The notes under the pieces are model-generated. The model worked only from the letters and a program-made list of their open reading frames with translations. It ran no database searches and was not told where the DNA came from. Position numbers and translations under genes: made by a program. From DASWTL01 sp966250385 (GTDB lineage Bacteria > Bacteroidota > Bacteroidia > Sphingobacteriales > Sphingobacteriaceae): a DNA stretch of 64,000 bases. The stretch spans positions 124,001-188,000 of the forward strand of contig CBINHC010000002.1 of NCBI GenBank assembly GCA_966250385.1. The letters run 5' to 3'. Shown here piece by piece: positions 35,816-44,296 of this stretch; within the stretch, counting starts at the first letter, position 1, and every line of letters starts with the position of its first letter.

Positions 35816-36192
35816 TAATTGTTCCGGTAGTCCCGCTGTTCAAACAGGGCGAAGACATTTCCGGAGGGATCGTTAAACTGGACCGTCAGTCCGACCGAAA
35901 GGTATTCGGGCCTCGTCAGGAATATAACGCCCTCTTTTTTCAGCCGGTAGTAATCCCGCAGGCAGTCATCCGTATTCAGCACGATTCTTCCCGGCTGCAT
36001 GGTCGGATAACCGGCCTCCGCTTCCTCCAGCACCAGCAATGGTCCCGACTCGCTGATCCGCAGGGCCGCACATGGCCGATTCCGGATCGTCACGTTTCTG
36101 ACCTGTTCAAAACCCAATTTTCCCGTAAAAAACTGAACTGATTCATCCCGGTCCTTAACCGGCAACATCAAATACCTTATCTCTAAATTCAT
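35815..36192 (-). CDS. VOC family protein (glyoxalase/dioxygenase-like)
   Basis: A 125-residue vicinal-oxygen-chelate fold protein: RYLMLPVKDRDESVQFFTGKLGFEQVRNV begins the first module and LSVGLTVQFNDPSGNVFALFEQ ends the second. Many small members bind antibiotics or small ligands rather than act as glyoxalases, and the metal ligands are not clearly complete here. It is translationally coupled to the AraC gene, so it may act on or sense the same small molecule; that is inference. Confidence 0.85.
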   Translation of the reverse strand: MNLEIRYLMLPVKDRDESVQFFTGKLGFEQVRNVTIRNRPCAALRISESGPLLVLEEAEAGYPTMQPGRIVLNTDDCLRDYYRLKKEGVIFLTRPEYLSVGLTVQFNDPSGNVFALFEQRDYRNN

Positions 36193-36248
36193 CTCATCGC
36201 GTCACAGCAGGTCTCAGGGGAGTCGGTAGGCCTGCCGAATCAGAGCTA

Positions 36249-36256
36249 CAAATCTA
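36249..36256 (-). promoter_or_regulatory. -7 promoter box for VOC-AraC operon
   Basis: TAGATTTG on the minus strand matches TAnnTTTG. It lies about 57 bases before the VOC start codon. A -33 element is not clear. Confidence 0.45.
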
Positions 36257-36418
36257 AGCGTAATCACGGACGGAATATTCAGGAGTTTGTAACAATTTGG
36301 CGGATATGACGGTACACGAAGGTCCTGTTTACGATCCTCTCTTCGCAGATTCCCTTTTCACCTGATTATTAAACTGGTTCGCGGGCCTTCTGGTATGGCC
36401 CCGGGAAGAATGTGGATA

Positions 36419-36907
36419 TTATTTGATCAGATGCAGTACTTCGGCGATCGGCTGGTCCGAATTGATCAGGATCCCCTTCACCCCGGCTTTCTCGCCGGCC
36501 TCGACATCCCGCTCACGGTCGCCGATAAAATAGGACCTGGAGGGATCGATCCGGAACCGGGCGACGGCTTTTTCGATCATCAGTGAGCCGGGTTTGCGGC
36601 AAAGACATTTGCCGTTATAGTCCGGATGGTGGTTGCAGTAATAGATCTCCGAAAGGATTACGCCCCGCTCGGCATAACACAGCTTCAGGTGCCGGTGCAT
36701 CTCGTCGAGCGTTTTCTGGTCATACCAGCCTTTGGCCAGTCCGCCCTGGTTGGTAATCACAATAAGAAGGTATCCGTCGTCCTGCAGCTTTTTCAGCACA
36801 TCGTAATTGTGTTCAAGCACACAAAAGTCCTCTACCCGGCAGACGTAGTCCCCCAGCTCCTTATTTAACACTCCATCACGATCCAGGAAAACGGCTTTGT
36901 TGATCAT
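36419..36907 (-). CDS. gmhB: D-glycero-D-manno-heptose-1,7-bisphosphate 7-phosphatase-like HAD phosphatase
   Basis: A 162-residue HAD-IIIA phosphatase. FLDRDGVLN (nucleophile Asp 9), VITNQGG, and GDRERDVEAGEKAGVKGIL are the HAD motifs; the segment CNHHPDYNGKCLCRKP holds the Cys/His residues of the zinc-binding loop of GmhB. It would remove the 7-phosphate in ADP-heptose synthesis for lipopolysaccharide. A histidinol-phosphatase activity is a known alternative for this family, but hisB in this window already has that domain. A promoter lies directly upstream. Confidence 0.88.
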   Translation of the reverse strand: MINKAVFLDRDGVLNKELGDYVCRVEDFCVLEHNYDVLKKLQDDGYLLIVITNQGGLAKGWYDQKTLDEMHRHLKLCYAERGVILSEIYYCNHHPDYNGKCLCRKPGSLMIEKAVARFRIDPSRSYFIGDRERDVEAGEKAGVKGILINSDQPIAEVLHLIK

Positions 36908-36912
36908 AAATG

Positions 36913-36945
36913 CAAAGCTAAATCAACCTTTTTATTATTGCCAAA
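36913..36945 (-). promoter_or_regulatory. Promoter of gmhB-like gene
   Basis: On the minus strand a TTTG (-33, 36942-36945) and TAGCTTTG (-7, 36913-36920) are separated by 21 bases. The -7 box ends five bases before the ATG, so the mRNA is probably leaderless. Confidence 0.6.
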
Positions 36946-36983
36946 AAAATTAACTTTAGCTATCACAACCCTAAACTCAATTT

Positions 36984-39044
36984 ATGGCAGAGATCATAAC
37001 AGAAAAGAAGTTCAAACCGTATATCGCGCCGGAAAGCCGCGTAGCCGAATTCACGGTCAAGTCCGTCCTGCTGGGCGCCATGTTCGGCATCATCTTCGGC
37101 GCCGCTACCGTATACCTGGCCCTGAAAGCGGGACTGACCGTATCCGCATCCATCCCGATCGCGGTACTGGCCATATCGATCGGCCGTAAATTCTTCCGGA
37201 CGACCATCCTGGAGAACAACATCATCCAGACCACGGGCTCGGCCGGAGAATCCATTGCGGCCGGGGTCGTCTTTACGTTACCGGGCTTTTTGTTCCTTTC
37301 TGCCGGAAGCCAGGGGGAAAGCTTCTTCTCATACTGGCCGATCTTCATTCTTGCCGCCCTCGGAGGAATCCTGGGAACGCTGATGATGATCCCGCTGCGA
37401 CGGTCCCTGATCGTCGACGAACACGGCGTCCTCCCGTATCCTGAAGGAACGGCCTGCGCTTCGGTCCTTATTGCAGGCGAGCGCGGGGGCGACTTTGCGA
37501 AGACCGCCTACCAGGGGCTCGGCTTTGCCTTTGCCTATGCCATTCTTCAAAAGGTATTCAGCGTCATTGCAGATGTGCCGACATGGGCCACGAAGCAGAC
37601 CAACCGGTTCTTTCCCTCCGCTACGGTGAACGGGGAAATCACTCCTGAATATATGGGTGTCGGCTACATCATCGGCCCGCGGATCGCCGGGGTACTCGTC
37701 GCAGGGGGCGTTCTGGCCTGGCTGGGACTTATCCCGCTGCTTGCCTCGCTGGTTCCGGCCGAGACCACTGCCACCCAGCTGGTAAAACTGGGCTATCTGA
37801 AAGACCTGCTCACTCCCGGGGGCTCCGGAGGCTGGGATCCGGCGACCAAAACGTTCGCGGACACCACCGATGCGATCTACCGCGCCTATGTCCGCCAGAT
37901 CGGTGCCGGGGCAGTGGCCGCCGGGGGATTTATTACGCTGCTGAAAACGATCCCGACGATCATCTCGTCCTTCAAATCCAGTTTATCTTCCATCAAAACG
38001 GGCACCGGCGAACAGGTCGCCGTCAAACGCACGGAAAACGATCTTTCCTTTAAGGTGGTGATCGCCGGCAGTCTGGCCCTGATCATTCTGATGGCGGTCC
38101 TGCCGCAGATCCCCGGAGACAGTATCGTCAACAAGATCATCATCGGCGTCCTGGTCATCATCTTCGGATTTTTCTTCGTCACCGTATCCAGCCGGATCGT
38201 GGGGCTGATCGGGTCGAGCTCGAATCCGATCTCGGGAATGACCATCGCCACGCTGATGGGCACCTGCCTGGTGTTCATCAGTGCGGGCTGGACCGGGGAG
38301 CTTTATGAGCCGATGGCCCTGGTTGTCGGCAGTATGATCTGTATCGCAGCCGCCAATGCAGGCGCAACTTCCCAGGATCTGAAAACCGGTTACATCGTCG
38401 GGGCGACACCACGCTACCAGCAGCTGGCCCTTTTCGTCGGAGCGGTCGTATCGGCGGTTATCATCGGCGTCACCCTCTCGGTTCTTGACCGGCCGACACC
38501 GGACATGATCGCGCAGGGCGTAAATCACGCCATCGGAACGGATCTCTATCCCGCCCCCCAGGGTACGCTGATGGCCACCCTGATCAAAGGACTCCTTTCA
38601 TTCAACCTGGACTGGCAGTTCGTGCTGGTCGGGGTTTTCCTGGCGGTCACCATGGAATTGTGCGGCGTCAAGTCCCTGTCGTTTGCGGTCGGAGCCTACC
38701 TGCCGCTGTCCACCACCCTGCCGATTTTTGTCGGCGGTGCCATCAAGGGACTGGTAGACTGGAGAGCGCAGAAGAAACAGCAGCAGACCGAAGACGACGA
38801 ACTGGGCAAAGGCAGCCTGTTCGCTACCGGACTGGTCGCAGGCGGAGCGCTGATGGGTGTGATCTACGCGTTCCTGCAGGCGTTCCAGACCACCGCCGTC
38901 CCTGTGAACAAGCTCAACATGGAAGGCGCCCTCACCGGCATCCTCGGTGAGGACGGGTATACCCTGCTCGGCGTCGCCTTCTTCGCCCTGATGGGTTACG
39001 TCCTTTACCGGACGGGAATGTCGAAACCAAAAGAAGAAATTTAA
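36984..39044 (+). CDS. OPT family oligopeptide transporter
   Basis: A 686-residue membrane protein with about 14-16 hydrophobic segments. FTVKSVLLGAMFGIIFGAATVYLALKAGLTVSASIPIAVLAI is typical of the first segments of bacterial OPT proteins, and ENNIIQTTGSAGESIAAGVVFTLPG is the conserved OPT motif. Members are thought to import peptides or metal chelates, probably with protons; bacterial substrates are little known. No regulator is attached. A strong terminator follows. The upstream intergenic space (76 bases) is shared with the divergent gmhB gene. Confidence 0.92.
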   Translation: MAEIITEKKFKPYIAPESRVAEFTVKSVLLGAMFGIIFGAATVYLALKAGLTVSASIPIAVLAISIGRKFFRTTILENNIIQTTGSAGESIAAGVVFTLPGFLFLSAGSQGESFFSYWPIFILAALGGILGTLMMIPLRRSLIVDEHGVLPYPEGTACASVLIAGERGGDFAKTAYQGLGFAFAYAILQKVFSVIADVPTWATKQTNRFFPSATVNGEITPEYMGVGYIIGPRIAGVLVAGGVLAWLGLIPLLASLVPAETTATQLVKLGYLKDLLTPGGSGGWDPATKTFADTTDAIYRAYVRQIGAGAVAAGGFITLLKTIPTIISSFKSSLSSIKTGTGEQVAVKRTENDLSFKVVIAGSLALIILMAVLPQIPGDSIVNKIIIGVLVIIFGFFFVTVSSRIVGLIGSSSNPISGMTIATLMGTCLVFISAGWTGELYEPMALVVGSMICIAAANAGATSQDLKTGYIVGATPRYQQLALFVGAVVSAVIIGVTLSVLDRPTPDMIAQGVNHAIGTDLYPAPQGTLMATLIKGLLSFNLDWQFVLVGVFLAVTMELCGVKSLSFAVGAYLPLSTTLPIFVGGAIKGLVDWRAQKKQQQTEDDELGKGSLFATGLVAGGALMGVIYAFLQAFQTTAVPVNKLNMEGALTGILGEDGYTLLGVAFFALMGYVLYRTGMSKPKEEI

Positions 39045-39062
39045 TTTCTTTACAACTAATTG

Positions 39063-39093
39063 AAAGGCAGCTTTTTAAAGCTGCCTTTTTTTT
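39063..39093 (+). terminator. Rho-independent terminator after OPT gene
   Basis: A 10-bp stem (39063-39072 with 39079-39088) with a six-base loop is followed by a run of T residues, 18 bases after the OPT stop codon. Confidence 0.92.
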
Positions 39094-39202
39094 ATGCTTC
39101 GGCGTTAATTGCGTAACTTAAGTAAAAAATTCAAGGCCGTCAGGCAACCTTATGGCAACCCTGGCCGTGTTAAGGACAATTCACCTTTGAAGGAACAAAC
39201 AA

Positions 39203-39832
39203 GTGACCGGTAGCACTGATGAATCATTGGTAAGGCAGCTGATAGACGGCTGCCTGAAAAAGCGGCTTGAAGATCAGCAAAAGCTGTACAGGCACTTTTA
39301 CAGCTACACGATGAGCATTTGTTTGCGCTATGCGGGGAATAAGTTTGAAGCGGCGGATATTCTCAATGACGGCTTTATGAAAGTGTTTACCCATCTCAGT
39401 AAGTTCGACGGACAAAAACCTTTCCATCTGTGGTTGCGACGGATCATGATGAATACCGCCATTGACTACTATCGCGCCAACCTGAAATACCGCAAGACCT
39501 ATGATCTTGAAGAGGCGCATGATCTGGGCGAAGAGGACACGATCCAGTCGAAACTCAATTATGAGGACCTGCTGAAACTCGTTCAGGAACTCCCGCCCTC
39601 CTACCGTACCGTTTTTAACCTGTTCGCCATAGACGGCTATAGCCATGAAGAAATCGCATCGATGCTGAACATCAGCGTCGGGGCTTCCAAATCCAATCTG
39701 TTCAAGGCCCGCCAGAAGCTGCAGCTGGCCCTGAAAGCCGGTGCGGAAAAAGCTGCCGAAAACCGGCATCTAAAAGTGGTGTCTATCCGTAACTCGGCAC
39801 CGGTCAGGTTCAATACCAGGAATTATGAATAA
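39203..39832 (+). CDS. ECF-type RNA polymerase sigma-70 factor
   Basis: A 209-residue sigma factor with region 2 (LYRHFYSYTMSICLRYAGNKFEAADILNDGFMKVFTHLSKFD, about residues 28-70, then PFHLWLRRIMMNTAIDYYR) and region 4 (LPPSYRTVFNLFAIDGYSHEEIASMLNISVGASKSNLFKARQKLQ, about 133-177), and no region 1 or 3. It should direct RNA polymerase to a small regulon. Start is GTG at 39203; no in-frame ATG precedes region 2. It overlaps the next gene by eight bases, so it is translationally coupled to the membrane protein that follows, the usual place for an anti-sigma factor. Confidence 0.92.
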   Translation: MTGSTDESLVRQLIDGCLKKRLEDQQKLYRHFYSYTMSICLRYAGNKFEAADILNDGFMKVFTHLSKFDGQKPFHLWLRRIMMNTAIDYYRANLKYRKTYDLEEAHDLGEEDTIQSKLNYEDLLKLVQELPPSYRTVFNLFAIDGYSHEEIASMLNISVGASKSNLFKARQKLQLALKAGAEKAAENRHLKVVSIRNSAPVRFNTRNYE

Positions 39833-41057
39833 TCTCAAAGGCAAAAAACTGGACGAATACTTCCGGCAGGAACTTACCCGCCAGGAGCAGCCTTTTGAGG
39901 AATATCACTGGCTGGTCCTGGAGAAGCGCCTGAAAAAGAACCGCCGGAACCGGATCATCACCTGGTTCATCAGCTCGGGGATGGCAGCCATGCTTTTCAT
40001 TGCCCTGGGGATCTCATTCCTGATGAACCAGAAAGCTGAAGTTCCCGTTCAGGCAAAGAAATTACCTGCAAAAGAATCTCCGGCAGATGCCGGCCCTGCC
40101 CTGCAGGATCAGCTCCCGGGGGCATCAGCCGACAGGCCGCTGGCTTCGGCCGGGTCTGCTTCCGGCAGGTCTGCCCGGGACCGGTTCAGAACGGCCGGTC
40201 CGGGATCCGTACCGGAATTTCAGGAGCTTCAGCATGCAGCAGCTCAGGAGATCCTGACCGGAGCTCAGATGCCCGCGGCCGCCGAGCCGTTAAAGACCGT
40301 GTCACTTGCGCCCGGCTTCGGCGCGCGGCTCCCTGCCGGCACCGCGGTGATCGCATTGCCCGGCAGCAGCGAAGCACCGGCAAACCTTATCGCAGCCCGC
40401 CGGGAAGGGGAAGACAAACCTCTGCCTGATACCGGGCGTCCGTTTAAGAGCTCCCTGTCATTCAGCGTATTTGCTGGTCCGGATATCAATGGCGTGAACA
40501 ACCTAAAGAACACCGGGCGAGGAACCAGTGCGGGGATTGCAGTCACGTATCACGTGCTCCCCCGCCTGAGTATTTCTACCGGCGTAGGCTACGCCAAAAA
40601 GCTTTACAGTACGGATTTCAGTAATTACCGGCCGAACACCTCCTATACCTTTCCGACCAATCCGAGTATCGTGGATGCGGACTGCCGGGTTCTGGACATT
40701 CCGCTGAACCTGAATTACACCATATGGCAGAAGAAGACGAATGCGATCGGTATATCGGCCGGCATGTCCTCCTACCTGATGCTTCGGGAGGACTATGAAT
40801 ATGACTATGACTACGCCTATGGCGGCAGACCTGGTCCACACCATTACGGGGTAAAAAACCAGAACCGCCACTATCTGGGAGTCATGAACCTCGGGGTGGA
40901 ATACCAGAAAAAACTGAACAGGGACCTGTCGGTTGGGGTAAGCCCCTATGTGAAGCTGCCCGTGACCGACATCGGCTACGGAAATGTGAAACTGGAGTCG
41001 GCCGGAATAACCACCAGCCTCAACTTCAATCTGCGCGGACTTAAATCAGAAAAATAA
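39825..41057 (+). CDS. Membrane-anchored protein with outer-membrane-type barrel domain, candidate anti-sigma partner
   Basis: A 410-residue protein with unusual layout. Residues 1-43 are charged and have no signal peptide (KKLDEYFRQELTRQEQPFEEYHWLVLEKRLKKNRR). Residues 44-66 form one hydrophobic helix (ITWFISSGMAAMLFIALGISFLM). Residues 67-205 are an Ala/Pro/Ser-rich linker, and about 206-410 read as beta strands of a PorT-like outer membrane barrel (LSFSVFAGPDING, GIAVTYHVLPRLSISTGVGYAKK, LGVMNLGVEYQKKL, LSVGVSPYVKLPV). The N-terminal part would face the cytoplasm, where it could hold the coupled ECF sigma factor. Function is inferred from position only; the barrel could also be a soluble periplasmic beta domain. 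Confidence 0.7.
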   Translation: MNNLKGKKLDEYFRQELTRQEQPFEEYHWLVLEKRLKKNRRNRIITWFISSGMAAMLFIALGISFLMNQKAEVPVQAKKLPAKESPADAGPALQDQLPGASADRPLASAGSASGRSARDRFRTAGPGSVPEFQELQHAAAQEILTGAQMPAAAEPLKTVSLAPGFGARLPAGTAVIALPGSSEAPANLIAARREGEDKPLPDTGRPFKSSLSFSVFAGPDINGVNNLKNTGRGTSAGIAVTYHVLPRLSISTGVGYAKKLYSTDFSNYRPNTSYTFPTNPSIVDADCRVLDIPLNLNYTIWQKKTNAIGISAGMSSYLMLREDYEYDYDYAYGGRPGPHHYGVKNQNRHYLGVMNLGVEYQKKLNRDLSVGVSPYVKLPVTDIGYGNVKLESAGITTSLNFNLRGLKSEK

Positions 41058-41621
41058 ATGAAATCCCTCCTGATCCTTTTCATGCTGACCTTCGGCGCCT
41101 GGCAAGACACCACCGCCCCTTCCAGACTGTATGTCAGTAAGAGTATTAAGACGACCATCTTTTCAGAAGCGCCCCTTGAAAACATTGAAGCCACCTCGAG
41201 TACCGGTGTGGCTGTTCTGAATACCGGGACCGGAGAGGTTCAGTTCAACATTCCGATCCGGTCTTTCAACTTCCGGAAAAGGCTGATGCAGGAACATTTC
41301 AATGAGAACTACATGGAGAGTGACAAATATCCCCATGCCCGGTTCAAAGGAAAGATCCGGGAATCGATCGATTATTCGGCCAACGGAACTTACCAGGTCA
41401 CCACGGTGGGTGAGCTCGAGGTCCATGGAGTAAAGAAGCAGCGAAGCATCGGCGGTACGCTCACCGTAAACGGAAACTCCATCAGCATTGAAAGCAAGTT
41501 CGACACGAAGGTCGCGGACCACGACATCAAGATCCCGCAGCTTGTATTCCGGAATATTGCCGAAACCATCCGGGTAACCGTTACAGGGACCTTCACGCCA
41601 CATAACCAAACTGAATCCTGA
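41058..41621 (+). CDS. YceI family periplasmic protein
   Basis: A 187-residue protein with a short signal peptide (MKSLLILFMLTFGAW) and a YceI lipocalin-like domain. The pattern FNIPIRSFNFRKRLMQEHFNENYMESDKYPHARFKGKI is clear, and the strands GELEVHGVKKQRSIGGTLTV complete the barrel. Structurally known YceI proteins bind long isoprenoid chains, including quinone-like lipids. It starts directly after the stop of the previous gene (no gap), so it is part of the sigma-factor operon. In this position it could carry an isoprenoid or quinone for the Rieske protein encoded two genes later, which is inference. Confidence 0.9.
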   Translation: MKSLLILFMLTFGAWQDTTAPSRLYVSKSIKTTIFSEAPLENIEATSSTGVAVLNTGTGEVQFNIPIRSFNFRKRLMQEHFNENYMESDKYPHARFKGKIRESIDYSANGTYQVTTVGELEVHGVKKQRSIGGTLTVNGNSISIESKFDTKVADHDIKIPQLVFRNIAETIRVTVTGTFTPHNQTES

Positions 41622-41623
41622 TC

Positions 41624-42538
41624 ATGAAAAGACTTGTACTCCCGTTTTTATTCATTTCCCTGGCCTTTCAGCAATCGGCTGCCCAGCAAACCGATTCACT
41701 GATGAACTCCCTTTCTGCGGACAGCGTACCGGAAACGACCATTGCAGCGTTCAAGTCCAGCCGGCTGATCCTTTCGCAAACGACGACCATGACCCGCAAA
41801 GGCGATCTTGATTTCAAGGTGATGCACCGGTTCGGCGATATTGCCGGTTCCGACGGCGGATCTGAGACTTTCTGGGGCCTGGATAACTCCACCGATATCT
41901 ACCTGAACCTGGATTACGGAATTTCGGACCGGCTCAATGTGGCGCTGGGACGCAGCAAGTTCGAGCAACTCATTGATCTGCAACTGAAGTATGCAGCCCT
42001 GCAGCAGGTTCAGGGCAAAAGCCCTGTGGCCCTGGCGCTGTTGGCCAAGGCCGGATTCACCCCTTACGAGGTGAGCACTACCGTATTTGACGATTTCGGC
42101 AACCGTTTCTCTTACCTGACGCAGGCGATCATTTCCCGGAAGTTCTCCAGGAACTTTTCCCTGCAGGCGTCGCCGACCCTGCTTTTCAGAAACGTGGTGG
42201 CACCGGGCGGGGATGAGGAAACCCTTTTTGCCCTCGGCGCGGCGGCCCGGTATAAATTCAGCAAACGGTTCGGCATCGTAGCCGATTACTACCATATCTT
42301 CTCATCCTACCGCGATGACAACCCCAACGTAGATTACGCCTCTCCCCTGGGTTTGGGCCTTGAAATCGAGACCGGCGGCCACGTCTTCACGCTGACGTTT
42401 GTCAATGCCCGGGCCATCGTGGAAAATAATTTCATTCCGAATTCCACCGCGGAATGGAGTGAGGGCCAGTACCGCTTCGGATTCACCATCTCCCGCATGT
42501 TCACTCTTTCCAAAAAACAACCCAAAACTCAATACTAA
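41624..42538 (+). CDS. DUF5777 family outer-membrane beta-barrel protein
   Basis: A 304-residue protein with a signal peptide (cleavage near QQSAAQQ, residue 21). The segment SSRLILSQTTTMTRKGDLDFKVMHRFGDI followed by alternating hydrophobic strands (DIYLNLDYGISDRLNVALGRSKFEQLIDLQLKY) is characteristic of DUF5777, a Bacteroidota family of predicted outer-membrane barrels. The function of the family is unknown. It lies between the YceI and Rieske genes with gaps of two and five bases, so the three are almost certainly co-expressed. Confidence 0.88.
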   Translation: MKRLVLPFLFISLAFQQSAAQQTDSLMNSLSADSVPETTIAAFKSSRLILSQTTTMTRKGDLDFKVMHRFGDIAGSDGGSETFWGLDNSTDIYLNLDYGISDRLNVALGRSKFEQLIDLQLKYAALQQVQGKSPVALALLAKAGFTPYEVSTTVFDDFGNRFSYLTQAIISRKFSRNFSLQASPTLLFRNVVAPGGDEETLFALGAAARYKFSKRFGIVADYYHIFSSYRDDNPNVDYASPLGLGLEIETGGHVFTLTFVNARAIVENNFIPNSTAEWSEGQYRFGFTISRMFTLSKKQPKTQY

Positions 42539-42543
42539 AAAAT

Positions 42544-42987
42544 ATGAAAAGAGACGAATTCCTTACCACACTGGGTATAGGCCTCGCTGCGGCCTGTACC
42601 GGATGCCTTTACGGCTGCAGCAAGTCCGGCGATGACGGCGATACCGGAACCCCGACGATCCCGCCGCCGACCCCTCCGGCTAATGTCAGCGTGACGATCG
42701 ACCTGAATACGGAGATCAAAAACATAGGCGACCAGAAGATCCAGAGCGGCATCATCGTGGTGAGGCTGGCGGCATCCAATGAACCGGCCTCGTTCACGGC
42801 CGTTCAGTCGGCATGCTCACATGAGGGTACGACGATCGGTTTCAGCTCCAATCAGGGCCGCTTCGTCTGTCCGGGCCATGGAAGCGTGTTCTCCACGTCC
42901 GGAGCCGTTCAGACCGGCCCGGCGACCCGTCCGCTGAAGAAATACGATATTTCGATCGCCGGATCCACACTGACGGTTACGGATTAA
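42544..42987 (+). CDS. Rieske [2Fe-2S] protein, exported
   Basis: A 147-residue protein with the complete Rieske cluster motif: Cys 91 and His 93 in CSHEG, Cys 109 and His 112 in CPGHGS. The N-terminus KRDEFLTTLGIG is a Tat-like signal with Lys-Arg in place of Arg-Arg; a Cys at 18, 21 or 25 may be a lipid anchor. Folded Rieske proteins usually need Tat export. Residues 30-50 are a Pro/Gly-rich linker. No cytochrome b partner is nearby, so this is not the bc1 subunit; it may be an electron carrier for the YceI/DUF5777 system in the same operon. A strong terminator follows. Confidence 0.92.
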   Translation: MKRDEFLTTLGIGLAAACTGCLYGCSKSGDDGDTGTPTIPPPTPPANVSVTIDLNTEIKNIGDQKIQSGIIVVRLAASNEPASFTAVQSACSHEGTTIGFSSNQGRFVCPGHGSVFSTSGAVQTGPATRPLKKYDISIAGSTLTVTD

Positions 42988-42996
42988 AGATATGCC

Positions 42997-43031
42997 GGGA
43001 TAACCCCGCCCCGGGCGGGGTTATCCCTTTT
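42997..43031 (+). terminator. Terminator of the sigma-YceI-DUF5777-Rieske operon
   Basis: A 14-bp perfect stem (42997-43010 with 43014-43027), GC-rich, with a three-base loop, is followed by TTTT. It ends the operon and marks its boundary. Confidence 0.93.
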
Positions 43032-43065
43032 CAGTCCGGCGTGGCCGAGTGCAGAAACCCGGCCG

Positions 43066-44250
43066 CTACCGCTTTCCAAACGGATTTCCTTCCCTGCCCT
43101 TCATGCCCAGGGTTGCCGCACGGCCGACCGTCTTCTTTCCGAATTTGTTATTCAGCACGTCCATGGCCTGGTACAGTTTGGTGTTCTTCTCGTGATTATC
43201 GAAAAGGCCGGGCTGGTAATTATCCTCCACCAGGTTACTCAGCCGCACGCCGATCAGGCGGATGGCACGCCCTTTCTGATAGGCCTGCCTGAAGAGCTTC
43301 TTGATCAGCGGGAACAGGATGTGATCGGCATGCGTCGCCTCGATCGTCTGCTGCTGGCTGCGCGTATCGAAGTCCGAATAGCGGATCTTGACGGCAATGC
43401 AGGTAGCGAACTTCTCCTCCTGACGCAACTGGAAACACAGCTGCTCGACCATCGAGATCAACAGGTCGTCGAGCGCCTCGACACCGGTCACGTCCTGGAA
43501 AAAAGTATGTTCCTGCGAGATCGACTTTCGTTCGGACCAGGGCTCGACAGGCGACGGATCGATGCCATTGGCCCGGTCAAACATGTACTGACCCGCCTTA
43601 CCGAATACCGCCTGGAGATGCCGTAGATCCTGCTTCTGGAGATCACCTACCTTGTAGATGCCCATGGAAGCCAATGTCTGGACGGCCTTTTCCCCGATCA
43701 TCGGAATCTTTCCCACCATCAGCGGGGCCAGAAACTCTTTTTCCCGGCCATGCTCGACATACAGCTGACCATTAGGCTTGGCCTGCCCGGTAGCGACCTT
43801 CGATACGACCTTGCAGCTCGATAAGCCGAATGAGATCGGCAACCCGGTTTCCCGGATCACTTTCTGCCGGAGATCGGAAGCCAGCTTGTAGCATCCGAAA
43901 AACTTTTCCATCCCGGTCAGATCGATATAAAACTCGTCGATCGAGGTCTTTTCGAACAGGGGCACCTCTGACCGGATGATATCGGTCACCAGGCGCGATG
44001 CCTTGCTGTAGTCGGGGTAACTGCCGCCGATCACAACGGCCTGCGGACAGAGACTGCGGGCTTTACCCATCGGCATCGCCGAATGGACGCCGAACTTGCG
44101 GGCCTCGTAACTGCATGAGGATACCACTCCCCGGCCTCCGGTGCCGCCGATGATCACCGGCTTGCCGTTCAGCGAAGAATCCTTGAGGCGTTCGACGGAA
44201 ACGAAGAATGAATCAAGGTCGATATGTACAATGTGGCGCAGCTCGGACAT
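43066..44250 (-). CDS. dinB: DNA polymerase IV (Y-family, error-prone)
   Basis: A 394-residue Y-family polymerase. HIDLDSFFVSVE carries the first metal-binding Asp, and SIDEFYIDLTG the catalytic Asp/Glu pair; GVVSSCSYEARKFGVHSAMP is the steric-gate and fingers segment. A helix-hairpin-helix region follows (IPMIGEKAVQTLASMGIYKVGDL) and the C-terminal little-finger domain ends at RLSNLVED. It copies across DNA lesions. A C-terminal beta-clamp-binding motif may be in the tail (about residues 355-380, YQPGLFDN). The ATG at 44250 is preferred; a -7 box lies five bases upstream. Confidence 0.95.
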   Translation of the reverse strand: MSELRHIVHIDLDSFFVSVERLKDSSLNGKPVIIGGTGGRGVVSSCSYEARKFGVHSAMPMGKARSLCPQAVVIGGSYPDYSKASRLVTDIIRSEVPLFEKTSIDEFYIDLTGMEKFFGCYKLASDLRQKVIRETGLPISFGLSSCKVVSKVATGQAKPNGQLYVEHGREKEFLAPLMVGKIPMIGEKAVQTLASMGIYKVGDLQKQDLRHLQAVFGKAGQYMFDRANGIDPSPVEPWSERKSISQEHTFFQDVTGVEALDDLLISMVEQLCFQLRQEEKFATCIAVKIRYSDFDTRSQQQTIEATHADHILFPLIKKLFRQAYQKGRAIRLIGVRLSNLVEDNYQPGLFDNHEKNTKLYQAMDVLNNKFGKKTVGRAATLGMKGREGNPFGKR

Positions 44251-44255
44251 CCCTG

Positions 44256-44263
44256 CAAAATTA
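44256..44263 (-). promoter_or_regulatory. -7 promoter box for dinB
   Basis: TAATTTTG on the minus strand matches TAnnTTTG and ends five bases before the dinB ATG, implying a leaderless mRNA. Confidence 0.55.
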
Positions 44264-44284
44264 ACACATCCTGAAGGCATTTCG

Positions 44285-44292
44285 TATTTTTG
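44285..44292 (+). promoter_or_regulatory. -7 promoter box for 2H phosphoesterase gene
   Basis: TATTTTTG matches TAnnTTTG and ends four bases before the ATG at 44297. With the divergent dinB box, two promoters share a 46-base spacer. Confidence 0.55.
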
Positions 44293-44296
44293 GAGT

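Noticed and set aside
42544..42987. Rieske protein as part of a bc-type respiratory complex
   Set aside because: There is no cytochrome b or c1 gene nearby and the operon content points elsewhere.
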